Source of the DNA: CAZYPH01 sp964649095
Lineage (GTDB): Bacteria > Bdellovibrionota > UBA1018 > UBA923
DNA: 31,040 bases
Direction: 5' to 3'
Assembly: GCA_964649095.1 (NCBI GenBank)
Contig: CAZYPH010000015.1
Location: 1-31,040, forward strand
This document shows positions 1 to 8,091 of this stretch, one piece after another. Each line of letters starts with the position of its first letter. The stretch's first letter is position 1. Made by a program: the position numbers and the translations under genes. The notes under the pieces were generated by a model, which saw only the letters and a list, made by a program, of their open reading frames with translations, was not told the DNA's origin and searched no databases.

Positions 1-1557
1 CACTATTCAACGCACTACCGATCATAGATAAGGCCTACGGGATTTTACACGAAACCGTTCATAGTATTTTTCCGCAAAATACCGCTCAGAGAAATTATAA
101 AGTCAGAAACCTGGTAGCCGCTCTAAACCGCGCAGTAGATGGCGTAAACCGCAACCAAGATATTGATGAAATTCGTATGCAGTTGGGCGATCTCATTGCC
201 ACGCTCGGAATGGATTTGTGGCCCAATACCATTCAACTCGATCCCTACCGTACGGCCATTACCACGGCGTTTTCAACGAGCACTGAACGAGAAAGAATGC
301 AAGCCGCGTATGACGCGCGCAGTATTCAGCCGCTACTGTTGTGGAGAGACCGTGAGGCTTTTCACCGTCTTTTAAACGCGCTCCCAACACATGCGAATTA
401 TTGGGTCCAAGATGCTATCGATAGTAACGATGAAATCAATACCATTCGCGCCCTTCAGTATTCGGCCGATCCTAACTTGATGATTGATGTGCGTGTACCC
501 AATCAAACAGAATTCGAGCGCATGGCTCTCATTAGTTATGCGATTCGTTTTTCAAAGCATAATCTGCTCGAGGCACTACTCAACCATTCGCATTTGCACC
601 CTGCTGATAACGTACTGATCGATGCGGCAGCAACCAGAAATCTTGGATTAGTGGAACGTCTTCTAAGATTTAATCTCAACCCAAACGCAATGCGGGCTGA
701 TGGCGCTACAGCATTAATTCTTGCTATACAGAATAATGACGAGAATATGACGCAGCTCTTTTTNNNNNNNNNNGGCTCGTCGAGAACTTCGCGCGGGTTC
801 TGCCTATCCGAATGGGCCGTTACAAGTCGCCGTTGAAAATAATAATATAAACATTATTCGTTTATTAATAAATGCGAGGATAGATTTAGGACTTGAATCG
901 ATAGGGCAATTTAACATCGACGGCCAGCAGAATCCCTACTGGTTAGTTACACCCTCAACAAACCGTGTTAACGCAACACCGCTATGGTTGAGCGTGGCAC
1001 GTAATAATGTATCGGCGGCGCATATGTTATTAGATGCCGGTGCAAATCCGAACGCTACCGACAGTCATGGCATTTCGCCCCTTCAAGTGGCCACTTATTT
1101 GGGCAATACCGAAATGGTTCGCCTACTGCTTTCTAACACGGCAACTCGTACGGATATTGGTGTAACCATTACAGCCGAGCAAGATCGAAATTTTGGTCGA
1201 ATTTGCTGGTCGTTGTTTTGGATGGGATCAGGCTGTGATAGCGCGCCGTCATGGACACCCATGATGGTCGCAATCGAACGCAACCACGCTGACATTGTAC
1301 GGCTCTTGATACAAGACCAGCGCAGTAACAATCGGAGTCTACTAGACAGCCCACCACCTAGCCCTGTGTCTGTGCATTGCAGTATCCATTATCGATCACC
1401 TGAATGTGCACCTCCACTGCACGTCTACATGACCCAAACGGGCCCATTAGAAAGACCTGAGCACGGTCCATCGCGTAGGGATTGGACGCTTACGGAATGG
1501 GCGACCTTTCGTGGCCGTGCGCACCTAACAACGATTCTGCAACAACAGCCTCGGTAA
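1..1557 (+). CDS. Ankyrin-repeat protein, 5'-partial and interrupted by an assembly gap
   Basis: The reading frame is open from the left edge (frame beginning at base 3), so the true start lies outside the window. It runs to the N run at 764-773 and resumes in another frame at 775, ending at TAA 1555-1557. Both halves read as ankyrin repeats: DGATALILAIQNN before the gap, and NATPLWLSVARNN, AAHMLLDAGANPNATD, GISPLQVATYLGNTEMVRLL and ADIVRLLIQ after it. Ankyrin repeats are helical protein-binding scaffolds, so a specific role cannot be given. The first 130 or so visible residues are helical-looking without a recognisable repeat. No signal peptide can be judged because the N terminus is missing. 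The frame change is best explained by a gap of unknown true length rather than a real frameshift. The last repeats are divergent and carry a Ser/Pro-rich insert. Confidence 0.8.
764..773. other. Run of ten N, assembly gap inside the ankyrin gene
   Basis: Exactly ten unknown bases. The coding frame before (third) and after (first) differ, and the protein similarity continues on both sides. The real missing length is probably not ten bases. Confidence 0.95.
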
Positions 1558-1578
1558 TTTCTGCCTTGATGTCTAACA

Positions 1579-1607
1579 CAGACCTCGGTAGTCGCTACCG
1601 AGGTCTG
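1579..1607. terminator. Perfect hairpin after the ankyrin gene, possible terminator
   Basis: A 13-bp perfect inverted repeat (CAGACCTCGGTAG / CTACCGAGGTCTG) with a 3-base loop lies 21 bases after the ankyrin stop codon. Position and strength suit a terminator or an mRNA 3'-end stabiliser. There is no T-run on either side, so it is not a classic intrinsic terminator. Confidence 0.5.
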
Positions 1608-1667
1608 AAACCCACCCCGCAAAAGCCCTGCAATTGCTCACTGTCGTTTTTGCCTAACTAAATAAAA

Positions 1668-1697
1668 TTGATTGAGTCTCCGAACGTGTTTCATAAG
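1668..1697 (+). promoter_or_regulatory. Possible sigma70-type promoter for lon
   Basis: TTGATT (1668-1673) and CATAAG (1692-1697), 18 bases apart, each match the consensus at 4 of 6 positions. It lies about 95 bases before the lon start codon. The match is weak, and no heat-shock-type element was recognised. Confidence 0.3.
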
Positions 1698-1779
1698 ATC
1701 AAACAATCATTTGATGGTTGTCATGATCGAACTCAGTGATCAGGAAGAGCACGCATTTTAAAGTTAACAGCGCTCAGCG

Positions 1780-1784
1780 AGGAG
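1780..1784 (+). promoter_or_regulatory. Ribosome binding site of lon
   Basis: AGGAG lies 9 bases before ATG 1794. This fixes the lon start. Confidence 0.7.
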
Positions 1785-1793
1785 ACACAGTCA

Positions 1794-4235
1794 ATGGTAA
1801 CAAATTACGACGGCGAACAAGTTACAGTTCCTGCAACTCTGCCGATGCTACCAGTAAGAGATATAGTTGTTTTTCCATATATGATTATTCCACTATTTGT
1901 CGGTAGAGATTCTTCAATTAAAGCCGTCGAAGAGGCACTTGCTAGAAATGATCGTTTGATTCTCTTAGCAAGCCAAAAAGATATTTCTGATGAACATCCG
2001 AATCCCGATGGCATCTACCAAATCGGCACCGTTGCCATGATTATGCGGATGCGTAAACTTCCGGATGGTCGCATTAAGATTCTGACTCAAGGCTTATGCA
2101 AAGCCCATCTCGACGAAGTTGTTCAAACGAATCCGTTTTTTGAAGCAAAAGTTACAAAACTAGAAGAAGTGGCCGAGCCCTTGTCAGTTGAAATCGAAGC
2201 CGTCATGCGCAACGTGCGTGAACAGTTAGAAAAAATTATTAGCCTCGGCAAAATGATCTCGCCTGATATTTTGATGGTTCTTGAAGACATTACAGATCCG
2301 GGAAGACTAGCCGATCTCGTAGCTTCAAACCTTGGGTTGAAAGTAGCTGAAGGGCAATTAATTCTAGAAACACTACGCCCAAGTGAACGCATCAAACACG
2401 TCAATGAACTTCTATTAAAAGAACTTGAAGTACTAGCTATTCAAGCGAAGATCCGTTCTCAAGCCAAAGATGAGATGACAAAAAGTCAGAAAGAATACTT
2501 TTTACGCGAACAAATTCGCGCCATCAAATCAGAGCTTGGTGACGGCGATCAAAAGGGCGAAGAGTTGCAAGAACTGAAAGACAAAATAGGCGCCTGCCGT
2601 ATGCCGCCAGAAGTAGAACAAGAGGCTTATAAACAGATGGGGCGTTTAGAGCGCATGCACCCTGACTCCTCTGAAGCCTCGATGTTACGCACGTACTTGG
2701 ACTGGCTCATTGAAACGCCATGGTCAAAAGCAACAAAAGATAATTTAGATATTATTCGCGCAAAACAAATCTTAGATGAAGACCACTACAACTTAACTAA
2801 AATCAAAGAACGCGTGCTCGAGTATTTGGCAGTACGCAAATTGAAAGAAAAAATGAAGGGCCCGATTCTTTGTTTTGCGGGGCCACCAGGCGTCGGTAAA
2901 ACATCGCTAGGAAAATCCGTCGCACGCGCACTAGGCCGTGAGTTTGTACGGATTAGTTTGGGTGGCGTTAAGGATGAAGCTGAAATTCGTGGGCATCGCC
3001 GCACTTATGTCGGCGCACTACCCGGCCGCGTAGTACAGGGCTTAAAACAAGCGGGCACGAATAATCCGGTTTTTGTTTTAGATGAGATCGACAAACTAGG
3101 CAGTGATTTCCGCGGAGACCCTTCTGCAGCATTGCTTGAAGTTTTAGACCCCGAACAAAACAACGCATTCAGAGACCATTACTTAAACGTACCGTTTGAT
3201 CTTTCACATGTGATGTTTCTAGCAACAGCAAACGTATTAGATACCATTCCAAGCGCCCTACGCGACCGAATGGAAATCATACAATTGCCGGGCTACACCG
3301 AAGAAGAAAAACAACGCATTGCTAAACAATATTTATTTAAGAAACAAATTGCCGAGAACGGCATCACCAATGACCACATCGAATTTACCGATGCCGGCGT
3401 AAAGTTTTTGATTGAGGGTTATACGCGAGAAGCAGGTCTACGTAATCTAGAACGGCAGATTGCAACAGTATGCCGCAAAACAGCGAAACGTGTCGCAGAA
3501 GGTAACTTAGAAAAAGTAGTTGTTACCCCTGAAATCGTAGCCAAATTCTTAGGGCCAGCACCATTTACTCGTGAAGACGAACAGGATCAAGATGAGATTG
3601 GTATCTCGACAGGCCTTGCTTGGACACAACATGGCGGAGAGATTCTTTATATCGAAAGCACCAAAATGAAAGGCAAGGGTCATATCACTCTGACCGGTCA
3701 GATGGGCGACGTCATGAAAGAATCCGCTCATGCCGCGATGGGTTATATTCGTTCGAAGGCTGAACATTTTGGATTGAATTCCGATATATTCGAAAAAACA
3801 GATATACATATTCATATACCTGCCGGCGCGATTCCAAAAGATGGCCCATCAGCAGGTATTACCATGGCCACGGCTATTTTGAGTTTGTTGTCTGACGCAC
3901 CGGTGCGACGCGATATCGCTATGACTGGCGAAATTACATTGACCGGAAAAGTATTACCAATTGGTGGCTTGAAAGAAAAAGCACTCGCCGCAATGCGCCA
4001 CGGCATCAAAACGATAATTATTCCGTATAAAAACAAAAAAGATTTAGAGGACATTCCTGAAGAATTCCGCGGCAAATTAAACTTTGTACCGGTAAAAACG
4101 TTTGACGATGTCTTTAGAGAAGCTCTTTTACCAAGAAAGGCGGCTACGAACAGTAGCCGCTCTAAAAAGAAAGTGCGTAGCGGCTCGGTAGTCAAACTAA
4201 CGCGACACAAAAAAGTAATCGATCGCGCAGCGTAA
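1794..4235 (+). CDS. lon: ATP-dependent Lon protease
   Basis: Cytoplasmic ATP-dependent serine protease of protein quality control and regulator turnover; family members act as hexamers. The order is Lon N-terminal substrate domain (about residues 15-205), helical linker, AAA+ module with Walker A GPPGVGKT at 363-370 and Walker B VFVLDEID, then the Lon protease domain. The catalytic Ser is S686 in DGPSAG and the Lys is K729 in GLKEK, the same 43-residue spacing as in E. coli Lon (S679/K722). The 813 residues exceed the usual 780-800 because of a basic C-terminal tail (RSKKKVRSGS and beyond). The start is supported by AGGAG 9 bases upstream. The DUF21 gene follows after 48 bases, so co-transcription is possible. 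The gene is intact. Confidence 0.97.
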   Translation: MVTNYDGEQVTVPATLPMLPVRDIVVFPYMIIPLFVGRDSSIKAVEEALARNDRLILLASQKDISDEHPNPDGIYQIGTVAMIMRMRKLPDGRIKILTQGLCKAHLDEVVQTNPFFEAKVTKLEEVAEPLSVEIEAVMRNVREQLEKIISLGKMISPDILMVLEDITDPGRLADLVASNLGLKVAEGQLILETLRPSERIKHVNELLLKELEVLAIQAKIRSQAKDEMTKSQKEYFLREQIRAIKSELGDGDQKGEELQELKDKIGACRMPPEVEQEAYKQMGRLERMHPDSSEASMLRTYLDWLIETPWSKATKDNLDIIRAKQILDEDHYNLTKIKERVLEYLAVRKLKEKMKGPILCFAGPPGVGKTSLGKSVARALGREFVRISLGGVKDEAEIRGHRRTYVGALPGRVVQGLKQAGTNNPVFVLDEIDKLGSDFRGDPSAALLEVLDPEQNNAFRDHYLNVPFDLSHVMFLATANVLDTIPSALRDRMEIIQLPGYTEEEKQRIAKQYLFKKQIAENGITNDHIEFTDAGVKFLIEGYTREAGLRNLERQIATVCRKTAKRVAEGNLEKVVVTPEIVAKFLGPAPFTREDEQDQDEIGISTGLAWTQHGGEILYIESTKMKGKGHITLTGQMGDVMKESAHAAMGYIRSKAEHFGLNSDIFEKTDIHIHIPAGAIPKDGPSAGITMATAILSLLSDAPVRRDIAMTGEITLTGKVLPIGGLKEKALAAMRHGIKTIIIPYKNKKDLEDIPEEFRGKLNFVPVKTFDDVFREALLPRKAATNSSRSKKKVRSGSVVKLTRHKKVIDRAA
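4140..4160. repeat. Inverted repeat inside the 3' end of lon
   Basis: GCGGCTAC and GTAGCCGC form a perfect 8-bp stem with a 5-base loop, in the part of lon that encodes the extra basic tail. A related GTAGCGGCT lies 16 bases downstream. It may only reflect local composition. Confidence 0.5.
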
Positions 4236-4283
4236 AATACTACAACGGTTAAGACTTGCAGCAGCCACAGCAAACCAGTCATA

Positions 4284-5366
4284 ATGTGGCTTATGCTCTC
4301 TACTATTTCTACGTTGTTGTTTTTGATTCTAGGCTCGTCTTTTGCGTCATCAAGTGAAACGGCCTTTTTTTCTTTGAATCGCTACCAACTGCGACGCATT
4401 AAAGACCGCTACGAAGGAGCCTTCCAGCGCATTCAAACCCTCATGTCGCGGCCCAGTCGCCTGTTGGTCTTGATTCTACTCATTAACGAATTAGTAAACC
4501 TCTCGATATCCTCAATCGTGAGTGGATCGGCAGAACATCTTTATACAAAATTTATTGGCCCAACCGATACGAATTCGGCCGAATCTTGGTTAGTCACTAC
4601 GTTTCTGTCGATTGGCATCAGCACCCCGGTATTATTGATTGCCGGAGAAATCACTCCGAAAGTAATCGCTTCGCGCATGAACTCGGCCATCGCAATTATC
4701 AATTCTAAAATACTGTATTGGCTTTATTGGGCACTATTACCGGCCCTATGGATCATCGACGGCGCGATTGGTTTTGTTTTACGTAAATTCCGAGCAGAAA
4801 ACAAAGACCACTGGGCCAAAACAATGAGCCCGATCAGCGAGTCCGACGTCATTGCTATGGTTGAACAGAGCACTACCGAAGGCAGTATTGAACAAAAAGA
4901 AAAAGAACTTATTAAAAAAGTTTTTGAATTTGACGATGGGCTCGTTTCGAAAGTGATGACGCCGGTTCAGCAAGTATTTAGTATCAGCGCTCAAGCTAAA
5001 ATTTCACAGGTGATTGGCGATTTAAAAACCCAAAAGTATTCACGCATTCCCGTGTATCAGACGCACAAGAGAAATATAGTCGGAATTTTATATATAAAAG
5101 ACATTTTAAAAAATATTGAGATTGAAGACACCATGGAGAAATCAGTCTCCGAGCTCATGAACCGCCCCATTAGCGTGCCAGAGAATTTACATCTCTCGGT
5201 TCTGTTTAAAAAATTAAAAGAGAACAAAACCCACATTGCCATTGTATATGCCGCTGAAGACACGAATGCCGTAGTCGGCGTCGTTACAATGGATGATGTT
5301 TTAGCTTCTATTTTTGGAGCGCTTTTAGATGAACGAGATGACCTCCCTGTAGGTACGCCACAATGA
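4284..5366 (+). CDS. DUF21/CBS-pair membrane protein lacking the CorC_HlyC domain
   Basis: A 360-residue inner-membrane protein of the CNNM/CorC-like (UPF0053) family, whose members are linked to divalent-cation efflux or homeostasis. An N-terminal DUF21 membrane domain (about 1-185) contains the GEITPK motif; two CBS repeats follow (about 205-340: VSKVMTPVQQVFSI, KYSRIPVYQ, VVGVVTMDDVLASIFG). CBS pairs usually bind adenine nucleotides. The protein ends right after the second CBS repeat, so the C-terminal CorC_HlyC domain of most relatives is absent. The start could be ATG 4284 or ATG 4293; neither has a clear ribosome binding site. Its stop overlaps the next start as ATGA (5363-5366), pointing to coupled translation with a full-length paralogue. 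The transported ion cannot be told from sequence. Confidence 0.88.
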   Translation: MWLMLSTISTLLFLILGSSFASSSETAFFSLNRYQLRRIKDRYEGAFQRIQTLMSRPSRLLVLILLINELVNLSISSIVSGSAEHLYTKFIGPTDTNSAESWLVTTFLSIGISTPVLLIAGEITPKVIASRMNSAIAIINSKILYWLYWALLPALWIIDGAIGFVLRKFRAENKDHWAKTMSPISESDVIAMVEQSTTEGSIEQKEKELIKKVFEFDDGLVSKVMTPVQQVFSISAQAKISQVIGDLKTQKYSRIPVYQTHKRNIVGILYIKDILKNIEIEDTMEKSVSELMNRPISVPENLHLSVLFKKLKENKTHIAIVYAAEDTNAVVGVVTMDDVLASIFGALLDERDDLPVGTPQ

Positions 5367-6637
5367 GTTTAACACTGTTAATTCTATTGATTTGTTTTGC
5401 CTTAACATTTGAAGGTTTTTTTTCGGGCACAGAAATGGCTTTCATCTCAGTCGATCGCGTTGCATTGCTCAAGAGCGCCCAAGCAGGCAATAATAGAGCG
5501 CGACTAGCCCTTAATATTTTACGTGAACCCGAAAAATTATTAGCTACGACCCTAGTAGGTACCAACCTATGCATTACTTTTCAGGCGACCATTTCAACTA
5601 TTTTTATTTATAAGTTTTATGGCCCAGAATACGAATTCTATTCAGTGGTCGCACTTTCACCTATCATCTTAGTATTTGGTGAAATTCTCCCAAAAACATT
5701 CTTTCAGCGTTATGCCGAGGTATTAGTACCCCACCTTGCAGCACCCATTCTTCTCGCTCGCAGAGTTTTCACGCCAGCCATTTGGCTACTGACGCGTTAC
5801 ACTGATTGGTTATCAAAAACACTCAGACCAATAGAAGAAGTAGTAACCGGAAAACATCGGCCCACACACCGCGACGAATTGCGTTTTTTACTGACCCATG
5901 GCGCCAAAGAAAGCAACGTCAACGTGAGCGAACGTAAAATGCTAAAACGCATTTTAGACTTTTCACGTACTGAAGTGCGAAAAGTTCTGATTCCATTGAT
6001 CAACGTAGATGCCTTAGACGAAGAGTTGACCGTGCGTGATGCGCTAAAACTCTGTAATGAGTTTGGCCACTCTCGTTATCCTGTTTTTAGTAATCGCATC
6101 GATAACATGGTCGGCATCATACATATCTTTGATTTATTTTCTTGTGACAACCCCGAACGCCCGCTACGTGAGCTGATTGCGCTGCCCCACTATGCACCCG
6201 AGAGTCAAAGCATAGATGAATTACTATATACTATGCAAAAACAGGGCGACCAGATGGCCATCGTTATCGATGAATATGGCGGAACTGTCGGCGTCATTAC
6301 GATTGAAGACATTTTAGAAGAGATCGTGGGTGAAATCGAAGACGAGTACGACATTGACCCCTTCTTCTACAAAGAAGTACGCCCCGGGCAGTATTTAGTA
6401 CGTGGACGCTCACCCTTAAACGCGCTCGCTGACAAGTTGAATATTCATTTTCCTGCGGGCGACTATGAAACTCTATCAGGATTTTTATTTTCGAAATTCG
6501 ATCGTATTCCCAGTGCGGGAGAATCGATTGATTTTGAGCATTACCGCATCACGATAAAAAAAGCCTCAGAGCGTACTTTAGAATGGATCGAGATCTGTGA
6601 AATCGATTCACTTAGAACAGAATTAGTCCAAAAATAA
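5363..6637 (+). CDS. CNNM/CorC-like membrane protein (DUF21, two CBS, CorC_HlyC)
   Basis: A 424-residue paralogue of the preceding protein with the full family layout: DUF21 membrane domain (about 1-185, motif GEILPK), CBS pair (about 205-325, with QMAIVIDEYGGTVGVITIEDILEEIVGEI) and a C-terminal CorC_HlyC transporter-associated domain (about 340-420). It is likely an inner-membrane cation transporter or its regulator. The ATGA overlap with the upstream gene suggests the two are made together and may form a heteromer, with only this partner carrying the CorC_HlyC domain. The 3' end overlaps the converging gene on the other strand by 26 bases. Older annotation often calls such proteins hemolysins, which is not supported here. 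Confidence 0.9.
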   Translation: MSLTLLILLICFALTFEGFFSGTEMAFISVDRVALLKSAQAGNNRARLALNILREPEKLLATTLVGTNLCITFQATISTIFIYKFYGPEYEFYSVVALSPIILVFGEILPKTFFQRYAEVLVPHLAAPILLARRVFTPAIWLLTRYTDWLSKTLRPIEEVVTGKHRPTHRDELRFLLTHGAKESNVNVSERKMLKRILDFSRTEVRKVLIPLINVDALDEELTVRDALKLCNEFGHSRYPVFSNRIDNMVGIIHIFDLFSCDNPERPLRELIALPHYAPESQSIDELLYTMQKQGDQMAIVIDEYGGTVGVITIEDILEEIVGEIEDEYDIDPFFYKEVRPGQYLVRGRSPLNALADKLNIHFPAGDYETLSGFLFSKFDRIPSAGESIDFEHYRITIKKASERTLEWIEICEIDSLRTELVQK

Positions 6638-7211
6638 CACCATAGCTGTTGAGCCTAAGTTTATTGGTCAGAGTCTTTGCTGCAGCTGTACCTACCTGCT
6701 CAGAGCCAAACTCAAGCGCTTCATAATACAAACTCAAAAAAGCGTCTTTGTTTTTTGAGAAATAGAAACCCAGCTGACCACGATACCCTTTTGGTGCCTG
6801 ATACGAAATCTTTTGTCCGGTAGCGGTTGAATTCGTTAGCTCGTAATTTCCGATAAACTGGTAGTCCGCTTTAACAAACGCCTTCTGAAGATCAATAATT
6901 AATGTTGGGGAAAAAACATTGATACGCGTACCACTACGATTGCCAAACGTTAGTGCGTTTGAGGCTGTACGTTGTGACACCGAACGGTAGTCGCTAGTAC
7001 CGCCAACCACAAACGTTTCCGCAATATTAAGACCGTAGGTAATGCCACCGAAAACATGCGTCATTTCAGGGCTACTGGCATCACTACCCGCTTTGGCTTT
7101 ACCATTACCGCCACCGCCGAAGATGTCGCCGTAAAACGTAACCTTGGCGAAAGCACTAGTGGTTAGAGTTAGAAATGCTATCAGAAGGCATAAATATATT
7201 CTATTTGTCAC
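6612..7211 (-). CDS. Predicted small outer-membrane beta-barrel protein
   Basis: A 199-residue protein with a clear signal peptide (LCLLIAFLTLTTSAFA, cleavage near residue 22) and alternating polar/hydrophobic stretches rich in Gly, Tyr and Phe. It ends in Phe (GVIFGLILF), as outer-membrane barrels often do. Family not recognised; the role is open. It starts with GTG at 7211: an in-frame TGA lies 9 bases upstream, no ATG is available at the right place, and GAGGGGA sits 4 bases before the GTG. It overlaps the 3' end of the converging DUF21/CBS gene by 26 bases. It could be a diffusion channel or a structural protein of about 18 kDa. Confidence 0.7.
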   Translation of the reverse strand: MTNRIYLCLLIAFLTLTTSAFAKVTFYGDIFGGGGNGKAKAGSDASSPEMTHVFGGITYGLNIAETFVVGGTSDYRSVSQRTASNALTFGNRSGTRINVFSPTLIIDLQKAFVKADYQFIGNYELTNSTATGQKISYQAPKGYRGQLGFYFSKNKDAFLSLYYEALEFGSEQVGTAAAKTLTNKLRLNSYGVIFGLILF

Positions 7212-7232
7212 AAAATCCCCTCACCAAATATC

Positions 7233-7260
7233 AGGATACGCGAATAAACCCACAACTCAA
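7233..7260 (-). promoter_or_regulatory. Possible promoter of the outer-membrane protein gene
   Basis: On the minus strand TTGAGT (7260-7255) and TATCCT (7238-7233) are 16 bases apart, each matching consensus at 4 of 6 positions, about 22 bases before the GTG start. Weak. Confidence 0.3.
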
Positions 7261-7307
7261 GAACACGAGCGTTATGATTAGGCCGATGATGCGCAATTAC
7301 TACCCAC

Positions 7308-7322
7308 GTCTAAATTTTAGAC
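7308..7322. repeat. 15-base palindrome, possible operator
   Basis: GTCTAAA and TTTAGAC flank one central T. It lies about 97 bases upstream of the minus-strand outer-membrane gene and 300 upstream of the plus-strand small gene. Regulator unknown. Confidence 0.4.
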
Positions 7323-7391
7323 AGTAGTTTTTGGAGTCGACAGTTTTCTAAACAATACCAACCCTGTGTCTGTATTACAGCAGGGTCTAAG

Positions 7392-7421
7392 TTGATTTTG
7401 GACTAACCCACGAATTATATA
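7392..7421 (+). promoter_or_regulatory. Likely sigma70-type promoter for the small exported proteins
   Basis: TTGATT (7392-7397) and TATATA (7416-7421), 18 bases apart, in AT-rich DNA. The predicted transcript would start near 7428, at the edge of the palindrome 7430-7449. Confidence 0.45.
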
Positions 7422-7429
7422 AATATTTT

Positions 7430-7449
7430 TACTTGATAAATATCAAGTA
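7430..7449. promoter_or_regulatory. 20-base palindrome at the predicted transcription start, operator-like
   Basis: Perfect 9-bp arms TACTTGATA / TATCAAGTA separated by AA. It lies directly downstream of the promoter-like pair, where a repressor would block transcription. It could instead form a hairpin at the 5' end of the transcript. Confidence 0.5.
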
Positions 7450-7494
7450 TTTATAGCAAATCACTAGATGATTCTTAGGTTATTTGGTGAGCTC

Positions 7495-7608
7495 ATGAAA
7501 AATGGCCTTTTGGTTGCAATAGCTAGGGTTCATAAGACCTGTCTTTTAGTAGAAGCAGAAGTAATAGCGATTAAGACGGGTTTGAGTAGAAGCAGAGAAG
7601 GTAGTTAA
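7495..7608 (+). CDS. Possible 37-codon leader ORF
   Basis: ATG 7495 is preceded by GGTGAG at a spacing of 3 bases and opens a 37-codon frame ending at TAA 7606-7608, three bases before the ATG of the next gene. The product would begin MKNGLLVAIARVHK and is not recognised. Tight linkage suggests translational coupling or a leader peptide. Against it, the 12-base direct repeats inside lie 37 bases apart, so they are read in two different frames and do not give a protein repeat. That argues for an RNA- or DNA-level role. Confidence 0.3.
   Translation: MKNGLLVAIARVHKTCLLVEAEVIAIKTGLSRSREGS
7548..7596 (+). repeat. Direct repeat pair upstream of a small secreted protein gene
   Basis: AGTAGAAGCAGA occurs at 7548-7559 and 7585-7596. 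Each copy is preceded by TAAGAC about 15 and 13 bases earlier, so a unit of about 25 bases is imperfectly duplicated. It may bind a protein or shape the leader RNA. Confidence 0.55.
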
Positions 7609-7611
7609 TAT

Positions 7612-7848
7612 ATGAAAGTACTAAAACTGACGCTAACAGTGTGCGCACTGTTATTGGCCTATTCTTATCAATCATTCGCAAACTCAACGTCGAGTTGCGC
7701 CAATCTGACCGATTCTAACACTGCACGAAATTTAAACTGCAGTCTATTACCGGCAGATTCTGATGAACGGCGCGCTTGTGAGGCCCTAAAAACCGCAGCT
7801 ACCACAGGCGCTTCGGGTACGCGTACAACCGCAGACGTTGCTAACTAA
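7612..7848 (+). CDS. Small exported protein, unrecognised
   Basis: A 78-residue protein with a classic signal peptide (LTLTVCALLLAYSYQSFA, cleavage near residue 24). The mature part, about 55 residues, is hydrophilic, with three Cys (SSCAN, NCSLL, RACEA) and a Thr/Ala-rich tail. There is no lipobox at the cleavage site, so it should be soluble in the periplasm or secreted. No family recognised. AGAAGG lies about 11 bases before ATG. It is followed after 27 bases by a second small exported protein in the same direction, so the two probably form one transcript under the 7392 promoter. Confidence 0.7.
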   Translation: MKVLKLTLTVCALLLAYSYQSFANSTSSCANLTDSNTARNLNCSLLPADSDERRACEALKTAATTGASGTRTTADVAN

Positions 7849-7875
7849 TAAATAGAAAAAGTTTGGAGTATTGAT

Positions 7876-8088
7876 ATGAAAACACTTTTGCGTAAATTTT
7901 TCTTAAATTCAATGATTGCAGGCGTGGCTTTAACTAGTGTTGCCCATGCAGTAGAACGCAAACCTGCTGGCAGTGCGATGGAGTGTGAACTTCTAGCCGC
8001 ACGTGCCGCTCATGTAGCTGAGCAAAACGACAATACCGCACAGTCAACAACGGGTGTGGTATCAGGCGTACAAAAAGTAGCCGAATAG
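7876..8088 (+). CDS. Second small exported protein, unrecognised
   Basis: A 70-residue protein with a signal peptide (FFLNSMIAGVALTSVAHA, cleavage near residue 25). The mature part, about 45 residues, carries one Cys (MECELLAARAAHVAE) and a Thr/Val-rich tail. No family recognised. GGAG lies 7 bases before ATG 7876. Like its neighbour at 7612 it has an Ala/Glu-rich helical stretch after a Cys, so the pair could be distant paralogues. The gene ends 3 bases before the stop of the converging gene at 8092, with no terminator visible between. Confidence 0.68.
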   Translation: MKTLLRKFFLNSMIAGVALTSVAHAVERKPAGSAMECELLAARAAHVAEQNDNTAQSTTGVVSGVQKVAE

Positions 8089-8091
8089 AAA

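Larger units (their letters stand above)
7212..7611. other. Intergenic region between divergent genes, with several symmetric elements
   Basis: Four hundred bases with no recognised protein gene. It holds a 15-base palindrome at 7308-7322 (GTCTAAA / TTTAGAC), a hairpin at 7361-7386 (ACCCTG / CAGGGT with an inner CTGT / ACAG stem), a promoter-like pair at 7392-7421, a 20-base palindrome at 7430-7449, a possible 37-codon ORF at 7495-7608 and a direct repeat inside it. The density of symmetry suggests regulation rather than decayed sequence. Confidence 0.6.

Noticed and set aside
163..375. Short plus-strand frame overlapping the ankyrin gene
   Set aside because: The other frame is open from the left edge and gives ankyrin-type protein; this one has no features.
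764..773. True frameshift making the ankyrin gene a pseudogene
   Set aside because: The frame change coincides with an N run of unknown real length, and both sides keep good ankyrin sequence.
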